NCBI GenBank assembly: GCA_016718205.1
Contig: JADKEB010000010.1
Span: 186,001-250,000 of the forward strand
Direction: 5' to 3'
From: Saprospiraceae bacterium
GTDB taxonomy: Bacteria > Bacteroidota > Bacteroidia > Chitinophagales > Saprospiraceae
DNA: 64,000 nucleotides
Of the stretch, positions 1 to 8,065 are shown piece after piece. A model generated the notes under the pieces. That model did no database searches, was not told where the DNA came from, and saw only the letters and a list, made by a program, of their open reading frames with translations. Each line of letters begins with the position of its first letter. Within the stretch, counting starts at the first letter, position 1. The translations under genes and the position numbers were made by a program.

Positions 1-146
1 ACTTTTATAACAAAAGTAATATTTATAAAGCTATATTGAAAAACAAAATAAATTAATTTGCTAATTAAAGATTTAATACTAAATTCGTCGTTTTATTGTC
101 TTAAGGAATGAAAATTTTATACTTAATTTACCAAATTTTTTAAATT

Positions 147-422
147 ATGCTTCACGAAAATAAACCAACTTTAGGCATTGATCATGCCGCACCAAAGAAA
201 GCAAAATTAGGGGTATTGCTATTTTTTATTTACACTTTTATTTATTCAGGATTTGTTATTATCGGGTTGACCAAACCTGAATGGATGGGACTTGAATTTA
301 TAGGTGGTCAAAACCTGGCTGTGGTATATGGCTTAGGGCTGATTATTTTAGCCATCATTATGGGATTTATATATAACTCTATATGCACCCGTATGGAAAA
401 TGAATTAAATCAAAACTCTTAA
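147..422 (+). CDS. DUF485-like small membrane subunit next to the ActP-type symporter
   Basis: A 91-residue protein with two predicted membrane segments (about residues 22-44 and 58-82) separated by a short loop. Its size, two-helix plan and position 13 bp upstream of an ActP-type acetate symporter match the DUF485/YjcH family, whose gene sits beside actP in many bacteria. It is probably co-transcribed with the following gene and may help assemble or stabilise the permease; that role is inferred from context. The family call rests on topology and neighbourhood, not on a diagnostic catalytic motif. Confidence 0.72.
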   Translation: MLHENKPTLGIDHAAPKKAKLGVLLFFIYTFIYSGFVIIGLTKPEWMGLEFIGGQNLAVVYGLGLIILAIIMGFIYNSICTRMENELNQNS

Positions 423-435
423 AAATCGTTGAATC

Positions 436-2346
436 ATGATATACGAAATTTCAAATATTGCTATTATAATTTTCATGTTTATCGTAGGATTGGTATTAGC
501 ATTGTCCTTCTATTTTGCAAGGAAAACAAAATCAGCTTCCAGCTATTATGCTGCAGGAGGAAAAATACACTGGGGTGTCAATGGAGTCGCATTTGCAGGT
601 GATTACCTGTCAGCAGCATCTTTTTTGGGAATCAGTGGCATGATTGCTTTTTCTGGTTATGACGGATTTTTATATTCTATAGGCTATCTGGCTGGCTGGG
701 TAGTTGCTCTGTTTTTGGTGGCAGAACCTTTAAAAAAATTGGGTAAATATACTTTTACTGATGCCCTGGATTCTAAATTCAATTCTAAATCCATAAAACT
801 GACGGCATCAATAAGCACTTTAATCGTTTCTATATTTTATCTCATTCCTCAGATGGTAGGTGCAGGAGACCTGGTGGTTCCGCTTTTGGGGTTGCCACAT
901 TGGATGGGTGTGCTTATAGTGGGTTCAATCGTTATTATTATTGTGGCTACAGCAGGTATGACATCGACTACCTATGTACAGTTTATAAAAGGAGCTTTAC
1001 TGGTGATATTTTCAACAATATTGACGATATATATTTTGAGAAACGGTTTGAATCTAAATCCAACAAAAGATTACCATCAATTTTCAAAATTGGATGTACA
1101 AGTCAGCCAGGATAACGTACTGAGTTCACCTGATTCTTCATACGTGGTGAAAACTACAAAAGAAGTGGATAAAAATGTATTTGCGTTTGTCGAAAATGAA
1201 AATACTAATGGGTGGTATAAACTCAACTCAAAAAATGATAAGTTCACACTCGATGAAATGATTTACACAAGTATCGGACCTGATGGTGAAAAATTGTACA
1301 ATGGAGCGCCAAAATCAGACAAAAAGTTTTATCAGGTAGGCCATCTCAGCAAAATCGTGGTAGATGGAAAAGAAGTAGATCAAACAGGTCCTGTTGGTCC
1401 ATTTGAATTTCTCAAAACGATTGAAAACAGTGAAGTAGTTCGATTTACTAAAAAGACTTTCAAAGACGGTGAAAACAATATGACTGTATGGTATCAAAAC
1501 CCTACTGCAGGAAAAGATGTATTAAAACCTGGATTATTGTTAAAAATCACCAATGAAGCCGGAGCCAGCATTTGGGATAAGTTAAATTTTGTATCATTGA
1601 TGCTGGCTTTGTTTTTAGGGACATCAGCATTACCCCACATTTTAATCCGATACTATACTGTTCCAAGTCAAAGAGATGCCAGGAAATCCACTATAGTAGC
1701 CATTGCCGTGATTGGCTTTTTCTATATACTTACATTATTTATGGGTTTAGGTTCTATGATCAATGGAGTTTTGGATGTAGAAAGCAGCAATATGTCAGGC
1801 CCACTGTTGGCAAAATCTTTTGGTATAGGTATTTTTTCTATAATTTCAGCTATTGCTTTTGCTACCGTATTAGGAACTGTTGCAGGACTAATAGTAGCTT
1901 CTTCAGGTGCTATTGCTCATGACTTTATTGATAAGTATATGGAAGTCAAAATGACCGACGAGCGCAAAGTAAGGATCGGAAAAATCTCTGCGATCTGTGT
2001 AGGTATTTTTGCCATTTTACTGGGTATACTGTTCAAAGGCATGAATGTATCATTTCTTGTAGGACTGGCATTTGCAGTGGCCGCTTCGGCCAATCTCCCG
2101 GCCATATTGTTTCTGCTTTTCTGGAAAAAGACGACCGCAGAGGGTATATCATCCTCTATCGTAGTGGGTATCATTTCATCTGTTGTTATCATTTTATTTT
2201 CTCCAACCATGTATGAAAAATACGGATTGATACCTAAAGATGCACCAATACCACTTGATAATCCGGGTATTATCTCCATTCCGCTGGCCGTGATTACTTT
2301 AATCATTGTATCATTAATGACACAAAAGAAGATCGCAAGAGTATGA
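436..2346 (+). CDS. actP: Cation/acetate symporter, ActP-like (SSS family) with large extracytoplasmic insert
   Basis: A 636-residue sodium/solute symporter, probably importing acetate or a similar short-chain acid with a cation. The N-terminus has the family signature around AGGKIHWGVNGVAFAGDYLSAAS (residues 40-63, abbreviated), and helices 1-6 run to about residue 205. Residues about 206-380 are a hydrophilic stretch, after which the helices resume (NFVSLMLALFLGTSALPHIL). Typical ActP proteins are near 550 residues, so the extra length lies in this loop. It follows the DUF485 gene by 13 bp and is followed by a strong inverted repeat, giving a two-gene unit. Substrate specificity is inferred from the neighbouring acyl-CoA synthetases. 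Confidence 0.82.
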   Translation: MIYEISNIAIIIFMFIVGLVLALSFYFARKTKSASSYYAAGGKIHWGVNGVAFAGDYLSAASFLGISGMIAFSGYDGFLYSIGYLAGWVVALFLVAEPLKKLGKYTFTDALDSKFNSKSIKLTASISTLIVSIFYLIPQMVGAGDLVVPLLGLPHWMGVLIVGSIVIIIVATAGMTSTTYVQFIKGALLVIFSTILTIYILRNGLNLNPTKDYHQFSKLDVQVSQDNVLSSPDSSYVVKTTKEVDKNVFAFVENENTNGWYKLNSKNDKFTLDEMIYTSIGPDGEKLYNGAPKSDKKFYQVGHLSKIVVDGKEVDQTGPVGPFEFLKTIENSEVVRFTKKTFKDGENNMTVWYQNPTAGKDVLKPGLLLKITNEAGASIWDKLNFVSLMLALFLGTSALPHILIRYYTVPSQRDARKSTIVAIAVIGFFYILTLFMGLGSMINGVLDVESSNMSGPLLAKSFGIGIFSIISAIAFATVLGTVAGLIVASSGAIAHDFIDKYMEVKMTDERKVRIGKISAICVGIFAILLGILFKGMNVSFLVGLAFAVAASANLPAILFLLFWKKTTAEGISSSIVVGIISSVVIILFSPTMYEKYGLIPKDAPIPLDNPGIISIPLAVITLIIVSLMTQKKIARV

Positions 2347-2386
2347 TTCGTATTTATTTTAAATACTTCATATTATCTTGAATGGA

Positions 2387-2426
2387 TAAGGCATCATCTC
2401 AAATTTAAATTTGAGATGATGCCTTA
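2387..2426. terminator. 40-bp perfect inverted repeat downstream of actP
   Basis: The sequence is a perfect palindrome with 20-base arms, beginning TAAGGCATCATCTC and ending GAGATGATGCCTTA, with AAATTTAAATTT at its centre. It starts 41 bp after the actP stop codon. It has no long T-run, so it may act as a Rho-independent-like stop or an mRNA 3' stabilising hairpin rather than a classical terminator. Confidence 0.55.
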
Positions 2427-2669
2427 AACCAAAAGGTACCAACATGGATTTTTCAGGCTGTTTATTTTTCCTGAACTTCAGTATTTTTCATTTGGGAAAA
2501 TAGGTGACTGTTCAGGTCTGGTACTTTGTCAAGATTTAGCAACGAATATCTTTTTTTGAAAAAAAATATATCTTCATTATAAAGACGATAAATGTCCTGA
2601 TTATACATAAATCACTTTAAAGACAAGCTTCACTTCGTTCTTACTCTAAATCAATGTGGGTTAAGTTAT

Positions 2670-2696
2670 TTTTCGCAAACCAATTTATTTTGAGTA
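2670..2696 (-). repeat. 27-nt repeat, inverted copy of 54594-54620
   Basis: These 27 bases are identical, on the opposite strand, to 54594-54620 (core ATAAATTGGTTTGCGAAAA). At 54594 the motif forms one arm of a palindrome, while here only one arm is present, so this may be a remnant of a small dispersed element. Confidence 0.6.
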
Positions 2697-2710
2697 TAAT
2701 AAGTTAAAAA

Positions 2711-3224
2711 GGAAGTTTCAACCGGCCAATTACAACTCAGCGTAATGGAGTACTTGTACTATCTCATACCATCTTGGAAAATATCAGGTTTCCGATCAAT
2801 CCCATGGATACCCTAAAGAATAAATGCATCGACAGCATCACAGCTAAGAGTATGTTTAAATTTTTATGTTTGAGCGAAAGTGAGGAAATTTAATTTTGGA
2901 CAAGATGACTGAATGGTCTCGTCTGTGACGAGAATTGAGTAAAATACTTTACTCAATAAAGAAGGAACTGCGAGCAGCTGCTCGCAGCGAATACTGAATA
3001 TAGCCGGAAGTTCAAGCGTAGCTTGACGCGGTACGGCGAAAAATATAACGCTGGCTAAAATAAAATTTGCCACTTGGAGCCAAATGATAAAAGTTTAAAC
3101 ATACTCTAACAAGGAAGTTTTCCTTGAAATGGTAAGAAACAATTTTAGGGATCGCCAATTGGGATCTTTAAGAATGACTGGAGAAGATGGGAACAGCTGT
3201 TGTCAAACGTTAGTACGTAAATAG
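2711..3224 (+). pseudogene. Possible 3' gene remnant split by a MITE-type element
   Basis: A readable frame without a start runs from 2711 to 2845, and another runs from 3108 to the stop at 3222-3224. They are separated by the inverted-repeat element 2847-3107. Removing 262 bp (element plus one A) joins them in one frame of about 84 codons, passing through GVLVLSHTILENIRFPIN and, after the joint, KEVFLEMVRNNFRDRQLG. I do not recognise the protein. The upstream frame is closed by a TAA at 2705-2707, so at most the C-terminal part of a gene survives. The call is tentative, because two short open frames can line up by chance. Confidence 0.3.
2847..3107. mobile_element. MITE-like element, core type A, copy 1 (261 bp)
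   Basis: The element is bounded by near-perfect terminal inverted repeats: it begins AGAGTATGTTTAAATTTTTA and ends TAAAAGTTTAAACATACTCT. Inside are two palindromes, 2935-2956 (TTGAGTAAA/TTTACTCAA) and 2968-2987 (a 20-bp perfect palindrome around GAGCAGCTGCTC). There is no transposase. The core matches 15683-16215, while the termini also match 45479-45666 and 54713-54891, which have a different core. No clear target duplication longer than one base is visible. Confidence 0.75.
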
Positions 3225-3228
3225 CTAG

Positions 3229-5106
3229 TTATTTATTGGCCAGCTCCCATTTGATCTCCTCCAAAACCGTGATGTCTTCTATAGTCGAAGGTACCTGAAA
3301 TGGTACATCATCTGCTATGGCGCGTATTATTTTTCTAAGGATTTTGCCTGACCGCGTTTTGGGTAATCGCTCTACAAAGTGGACTGTTTTGAATGCTGCT
3401 ACAGCGCCAATTGTATCCCTAACCTTGGCTACCAATTCTGATTTAATCTGATCTCCATCCTTATCAAAACTGTGTTTTAAGACCACAAAACCTACAGGCA
3501 ACTGCCCTTTCATCTCATCATAGCAGCCTACTACGGCGCATTCGGCAACCGCATAATGACCTGCAACAATCTCTTCCATTTCACTTGTGGATAGTCGGTG
3601 CCCCGCCACATTGATGACATCATCTATCCTTCCTGTGATAAAGATATAGCCATCATCATCACGATATCCACCATCACCTGAAAAATAATATCCCGGATAT
3701 TCAGTCAGGTATGATTTTACATATCTTTCATTGTCATTCCATAATCCCGGCAAACATCCTGGAGGTAATGGCAGTTTGATGACAACGGCTCCTTCCTGAT
3801 TGGGTGGCATGAAATCGTGGTCCTGCGAAATGATTCGGATATCAAAACCAAAGTAAGGTTTTCCGGCCGAGCCAGGCTTGACAGGTATAAGTCCAACACC
3901 AGCCAAATTTGCCAGCATAGGATATCCCGATTCAGTTTGCCACCAATGGTCAATGACCGGACGATTCAATAGATTAGACACCCAGTCATAAGTCGCCACA
4001 TCAGTACGTTCGCCAGCCAGAAAAAGATATTTTAATGATGAAAGATCATATTTTTTAAATAATTCTCCATCAAAATCTTCTTTCTTTATAGCTCTGATTG
4101 CTGTAGGTGCAGTAAAAAAAACATTGACTTTATATTCTTCAATCACTCTCCAAAAAGCACCTGCATCTGGTGTCTTGATAGGTTTTCCTTCAAAAACAAT
4201 AGTGGTACATCCTCTTATCAGTGGAGCATAAACGATGTAAGAATGTCCGACTACCCATCCTATATCAGAAGCAGCCCAATACACATCTTCCGGTGATGCG
4301 TTATACACATACTCCATACTACTATTTAAGGCCACTGCATGGCCTCCATTATCTCTTACGATACCTTTAGGTGCTCCTGTAGTACCTGATGTATACAATA
4401 TATATAATGGATCAGTAGCATCCATGATGACATAATCCTCCGGCTCTGCTGATCTCATAAGCTCTTGCCAGTCATGATCATATCCGGACTTCATCTCACA
4501 AGGAACAAAATCCCTTTGCAAAACGATACAACCATCAGGCTTGAAATATGCTTCATGCAAAGCTGCTTCGACTATTGGCTTATAGGGTATTATTTTGTCG
4601 ATTTCCTTTCCACCACTTGCCATCAATATATATTTTGGCCGGGCATCATTGATTCTGATAGCGAGCTCATGGGCTGCAAAACCACCAAAAACTACAGAAT
4701 GAACAGCTCCAATACGTGCACACGCCAACATAGCTATCACTGCTTCCGGTACCATAGGCATGTAAATGACAATAGTATCCCCTTTTTGAACACCCTTACC
4801 TTTCAAGACACCTGCAAAAAGACGCACTTCCTGCAAAAGTTGATCATAAGTAAATTGTTTTTTGGTGCCCGTCACCGGTGAATCATATATCAAAGCTGTT
4901 TGTTGGCCTCGACCTGAATCTACATGTTTGTCCAAAGCCAGGTAGCATGTATTTAATTTTCCGCCTTTGTACCAACCATACAGATTGTCATCGTCGGTGC
5001 TTAAGATGGTTTCCGGAAAGGTAAACCAATCTATTTTCTGAGCTTCTAATAACCAGAAATCTTCTTTTTCAGAGATACTTTGGTTGTATTTGATTGGATA
5101 AGACAT
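3229..5106 (-). CDS. prpE: Propionyl-CoA synthetase-like acyl-CoA synthetase (PrpE type)
   Basis: An AMP-forming acyl-CoA synthetase of 625 residues from the chosen start. It activates a short-chain acid, probably propionate, to acyl-CoA via an acyl-adenylate. Visible motifs are the phosphate-binding loop YTSGTTGAPKG, the GARIGAVHSVVFGGFAAHEL-type core (abbreviated), the hinge region FSGDGGYRDDDGYIFITGR and the C-terminal catalytic lysine motif PKTRSGKILRK. The frame is open 17 codons further upstream, but the family begins MSYxxxYxxSI followed by FW, so ATG at 5106 is preferred. It lies downstream of acs on the same strand with a 180-bp gap. Acetate or another acid as the main substrate cannot be excluded. 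Confidence 0.82.
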   Translation of the reverse strand: MSYPIKYNQSISEKEDFWLLEAQKIDWFTFPETILSTDDDNLYGWYKGGKLNTCYLALDKHVDSGRGQQTALIYDSPVTGTKKQFTYDQLLQEVRLFAGVLKGKGVQKGDTIVIYMPMVPEAVIAMLACARIGAVHSVVFGGFAAHELAIRINDARPKYILMASGGKEIDKIIPYKPIVEAALHEAYFKPDGCIVLQRDFVPCEMKSGYDHDWQELMRSAEPEDYVIMDATDPLYILYTSGTTGAPKGIVRDNGGHAVALNSSMEYVYNASPEDVYWAASDIGWVVGHSYIVYAPLIRGCTTIVFEGKPIKTPDAGAFWRVIEEYKVNVFFTAPTAIRAIKKEDFDGELFKKYDLSSLKYLFLAGERTDVATYDWVSNLLNRPVIDHWWQTESGYPMLANLAGVGLIPVKPGSAGKPYFGFDIRIISQDHDFMPPNQEGAVVIKLPLPPGCLPGLWNDNERYVKSYLTEYPGYYFSGDGGYRDDDGYIFITGRIDDVINVAGHRLSTSEMEEIVAGHYAVAECAVVGCYDEMKGQLPVGFVVLKHSFDKDGDQIKSELVAKVRDTIGAVAAFKTVHFVERLPKTRSGKILRKIIRAIADDVPFQVPSTIEDITVLEEIKWELANK

Positions 5107-5286
5107 GGATAATGACGAATTAAGAATAACGATTATTGAATGATTTGAAAAATCCAAAGATGAACTAATCGAACAACTAAATATTGAACGATACGAAAAA
5201 CTGAACGATGAAAAATGCCGATTTTACTCCACATCACTCGATCACCAAATCATCTGCCTTCATTTCATCTCGGAGGAAAAGCCTGA

Positions 5287-7188
5287 TTATTCTAAAGCAC
5301 CGGCTTTCAACTCTTCTACACATTCAGGATTGAGTAAAGTTGATGTGTCACCCAATTGATCGGTTTGGCCTTCTGCTATTTTTCTTAGTATTCGCCTCAT
5401 GATCTTTCCGGATCTGGTCTTTGGCAATTGGGTGACAATTTGAATTTTGTCAGGTTTTGCGATCGGTCCTATATGTTTGGTGACGACGGCAAGAATTTCT
5501 CTTCTGAAATGCTCGGCATCTACTACCTCATGATGAGGTTTGACATAAGCATAAATACCTTGACCTTTGATGTCATGCGGGTATCCAACTACTGCTGATT
5601 CCACAACACCTGAATGCTGATCGATGGCATCTTCTACTTCCGCTGTTCCTATTCTGTGGCCGGATACATTGATCACATCATCAACCCTTCCGATGATCCG
5701 ATATCTGCCATCCTCATCCCGTTTGGCACCATCGCCGGTGAAATAATAATTTTTAAAGGCTGCAAAGTAGTTAGTCCTGCATCTTTCGTGATCTCCATAA
5801 GTGGTTCTCAATATAGATGGCCATGGAAACTTGACGCACAACAAACCTTCCACATTGTTGCCTTCCAACTCTACTCCATTGGCATCCAGTAATACAGGTT
5901 GCACACCGGGTAAAGGGTAGGACGCAAAACAAGGTTTAGTATCTGTTATGCCTGGAAGTGGTGTAATCAGAATCCCACCTGTCTCAGTCTGCCACCAGGT
6001 ATCTACAATTGGAGCATGACCACGACCCACTTTTTCATCATACCAATGCCAGGCTTCTTCATTGATGGGTTCACCTACGGAACCAATGACTTTAAGATAA
6101 CTCAGGTCATATTTTTCAGGTTCATGCCATCCTGCCGCCATCAACGCTCTGATCGCTGTAGGAGCAGTATAAAATTGATTGACTCTATGTTTTTCGCACA
6201 CATGCCAGAACCTGCCAGCATCAGGGTGACCAGGTACACCTTCAAACATCATAGTAGTAGCACCTGCCAACAAAGGTCCATAAAGGATATAGGAATGACC
6301 GGTAATCCAGCCTACGTCTGCCGTACACCAGTATATGTCGCCATCCTGATATTGAAATACATTTTTGAAAGAATAACAAGTGTACACCATATATCCACCA
6401 CAGGTATGTACTACACCTTTAGGTTTGCCTGTTGATCCAGATGTATAAAGTATGAAAAGCATATCCTCGGCATCCATCACTTCAGGTTCACACTGATCAC
6501 TCATCGTATCTACTGTTTCATGCCACCAGATATCAATATTTGAATTCCAATTGACTTTTCCACCTGTTGTTTTATATACCAATACTTTTTCTACAGAAGC
6601 ACAACCCATAGATATCGCTTCATCCACAACATCTTTGACAGGAATATTTTTGGGTCCTCGTCTATTATAATCGGAGCAAATGACCATTTTACATTCAGCA
6701 TCTTTGATTCTGTCTGCCAATGCATTCGCTGAGAATCCTGCAAAAACGACTGAATGTATAGCCCCAATACGTGCACAAGCCAACATGGCAATGGCCACTT
6801 CTGGAATCATAGGCATATAGAAACATATCCTATCTCCTTTCTTGACTCCCTGAGCTTTTAGCGTATTGGCACATTTATTGACCTCTGCCAAAAGCTGCTT
6901 ATATGTGTAGCGTTTTGATGGTTCAAATGCTTCATTGGCTTCCCATATGATGGCTGTTTGGTCACCTTTTGTTGCTATATGTCTGTCAAGACAATTGACC
7001 GTGATATTGAGTTTTCCTCCTTCAAACCATCTTACATCAGGAGTAACAAAGTCATGGTGAAGCACTGTGTGCCACTTTTCAAACCAGGTAAATGTTTCAG
7101 CTTGTTCTGCCCAGAAGCCTTCAGGATTCTCGACACTATTTTTGTATGCTTCTTGATATTGCTCTAAACTTTTTATTTGTAATGTCAT
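5287..7188 (-). CDS. acs: Acetyl-CoA synthetase (AMP-forming)
   Basis: A 633-residue enzyme that converts acetate, ATP and CoA to acetyl-CoA in the cytoplasm. Key motifs are the ATP loop YTSGSTGKPKGVVH, the acetate-pocket region VDTWWQTETGG, the hinge YFTGDGAKRDEDGRYRIIGR and the C-terminal PKTRSGKIMRR, whose last Lys is the residue acetylated in Acs enzymes. Length matches the family (about 640-650). It lies downstream of a symporter-type histidine kinase and receiver, an arrangement reminiscent of CrbS/CrbR control of acs in Vibrio and Pseudomonas. A TATATTTG box sits just upstream at 7212-7219. Confidence 0.95.
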   Translation of the reverse strand: MTLQIKSLEQYQEAYKNSVENPEGFWAEQAETFTWFEKWHTVLHHDFVTPDVRWFEGGKLNITVNCLDRHIATKGDQTAIIWEANEAFEPSKRYTYKQLLAEVNKCANTLKAQGVKKGDRICFYMPMIPEVAIAMLACARIGAIHSVVFAGFSANALADRIKDAECKMVICSDYNRRGPKNIPVKDVVDEAISMGCASVEKVLVYKTTGGKVNWNSNIDIWWHETVDTMSDQCEPEVMDAEDMLFILYTSGSTGKPKGVVHTCGGYMVYTCYSFKNVFQYQDGDIYWCTADVGWITGHSYILYGPLLAGATTMMFEGVPGHPDAGRFWHVCEKHRVNQFYTAPTAIRALMAAGWHEPEKYDLSYLKVIGSVGEPINEEAWHWYDEKVGRGHAPIVDTWWQTETGGILITPLPGITDTKPCFASYPLPGVQPVLLDANGVELEGNNVEGLLCVKFPWPSILRTTYGDHERCRTNYFAAFKNYYFTGDGAKRDEDGRYRIIGRVDDVINVSGHRIGTAEVEDAIDQHSGVVESAVVGYPHDIKGQGIYAYVKPHHEVVDAEHFRREILAVVTKHIGPIAKPDKIQIVTQLPKTRSGKIMRRILRKIAEGQTDQLGDTSTLLNPECVEELKAGALE

Positions 7189-7211
7189 GGCTTAATAATT
7201 TAATGATTCTG

Positions 7212-7219
7212 CAAATATA
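7212..7219 (-). promoter_or_regulatory. Bacteroidota -7 box (TATATTTG) for acs
   Basis: Read on the minus strand this is TATATTTG, fitting the TAnnTTTG -7 consensus of the Bacteroidota housekeeping sigma factor. It lies 24 bp upstream of the acs start codon. I see no convincing TTTG -33 partner at the usual spacing. Confidence 0.45.
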
Positions 7220-7266
7220 TAAATATATAGATTAATAGATGTAATAAAATCTATTTTTTTTAAATA

Positions 7267-7481
7267 ATACCTAAATATCTATAATGAGTTCCGTTATGAA
7301 GATCCAAAGTACAATAAAATAAGCATTTTTGACGACAAATCATACTGTGTGCAGCTTTAGCTGTAGCATCGCTACAGAAGAGCTGCACACGGTATGGTGC
7401 GAAGTCAAAAATAAACGTAGTGCCTTATTTTGCAGTAATTTTGGTCTGGAATAGGAAATTCATTTTTGATTTTTAGGTAAT
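7267..7481. repeat. Dispersed cruciform repeat, family 2, copy 1 (215 bp)
   Basis: It matches 29702-30005. The ends form an imperfect inverted repeat (ATACCTAAATATCTATAATG at the left; CATTTTTGATTTTTAGGTAAT at the right, shortened). The centre, 7342-7395, is a 54-nt cruciform: outer arms ATACTGTGTGCAGCT/AGCTGCACACGGTAT and inner arms CTGTAGC/GCTACAG. This core is identical in both copies. It fills most of the 429-bp gap between acs and the receiver gene; no coding sequence is seen. Confidence 0.75.
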
Positions 7482-7617
7482 AAAATTAATTGTTAATCGA
7501 AATGTCCCATGCTGATTCTTTTATAATTATTTAAGTGGGAAAATATTTTCTCTTTTCAACCTAATTAATATAACGGCACATTTATCATTAGACTTTTTAT
7601 ATCTACACAAAAAAAAT

Positions 7618-7986
7618 CTAAGACAGCAACTCTTTCACCTTCTCCAAAACGGCATCATTGTCAAAAGGCTTGACAATATAGTATTCTGCTCCGGAATCAT
7701 ATCCTTCCATTTTATCATCCTTGGTACCTTTTGCCGTAAGGAATATGATATTGGTATGGTCTAAATGATTTTTACCACGTATATATTTAGCCAAAGTAAA
7801 TCCGTCAATTCCGGGCATCATCACATCAAGTAGCACTAAGTCAGGTCTAAATCCATCTAAATTTTCAATACCAGTAATACCATCATAACAATACTCAATA
7901 TCATACCCTTCGTCTTCAAGTAACATCCTCAAAGCCAATACGATATTGGGTTCATCATCTACAATCAATACTTTTTTATTTGCCAT
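7618..7986 (-). CDS. Single-domain response regulator (CheY-like receiver)
   Basis: A 122-residue protein that is a receiver domain only. The acidic pair DD at residues 10-11, the phospho-acceptor Asp near residue 54 (LLDVMMPG), the switch Thr (FLTAKG) and the conserved Lys (VKPF) are all present. No DNA-binding or enzymatic output domain follows. It lies 79 bp downstream of the symporter-type histidine kinase on the same strand, so it is the likely phosphorylation partner. Its output must be indirect, through protein contact or a phosphorelay; this is inference. Confidence 0.9.
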   Translation of the reverse strand: MANKKVLIVDDEPNIVLALRMLLEDEGYDIEYCYDGITGIENLDGFRPDLVLLDVMMPGIDGFTLAKYIRGKNHLDHTNIIFLTAKGTKDDKMEGYDSGAEYYIVKPFDNDAVLEKVKELLS

Positions 7987-8065
7987 TATTACAAAATGTT
8001 GTGTTTTAAATAAGGGATAAAATTACTTAAATATTCGTAACAATAAAGTGTAAGCAAAAATATTA

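Noticed and set aside
2864..3073. A 69-codon minus-strand open frame
   Set aside because: It lies wholly inside the type A repeat element and reads through its palindromes; the second copy does not preserve it as a comparable protein.
3229..5157. Upstream start of the prpE-like gene at 5157
   Set aside because: The added 17 residues are unlike the family, whose N-terminus fits the ATG at 5106.
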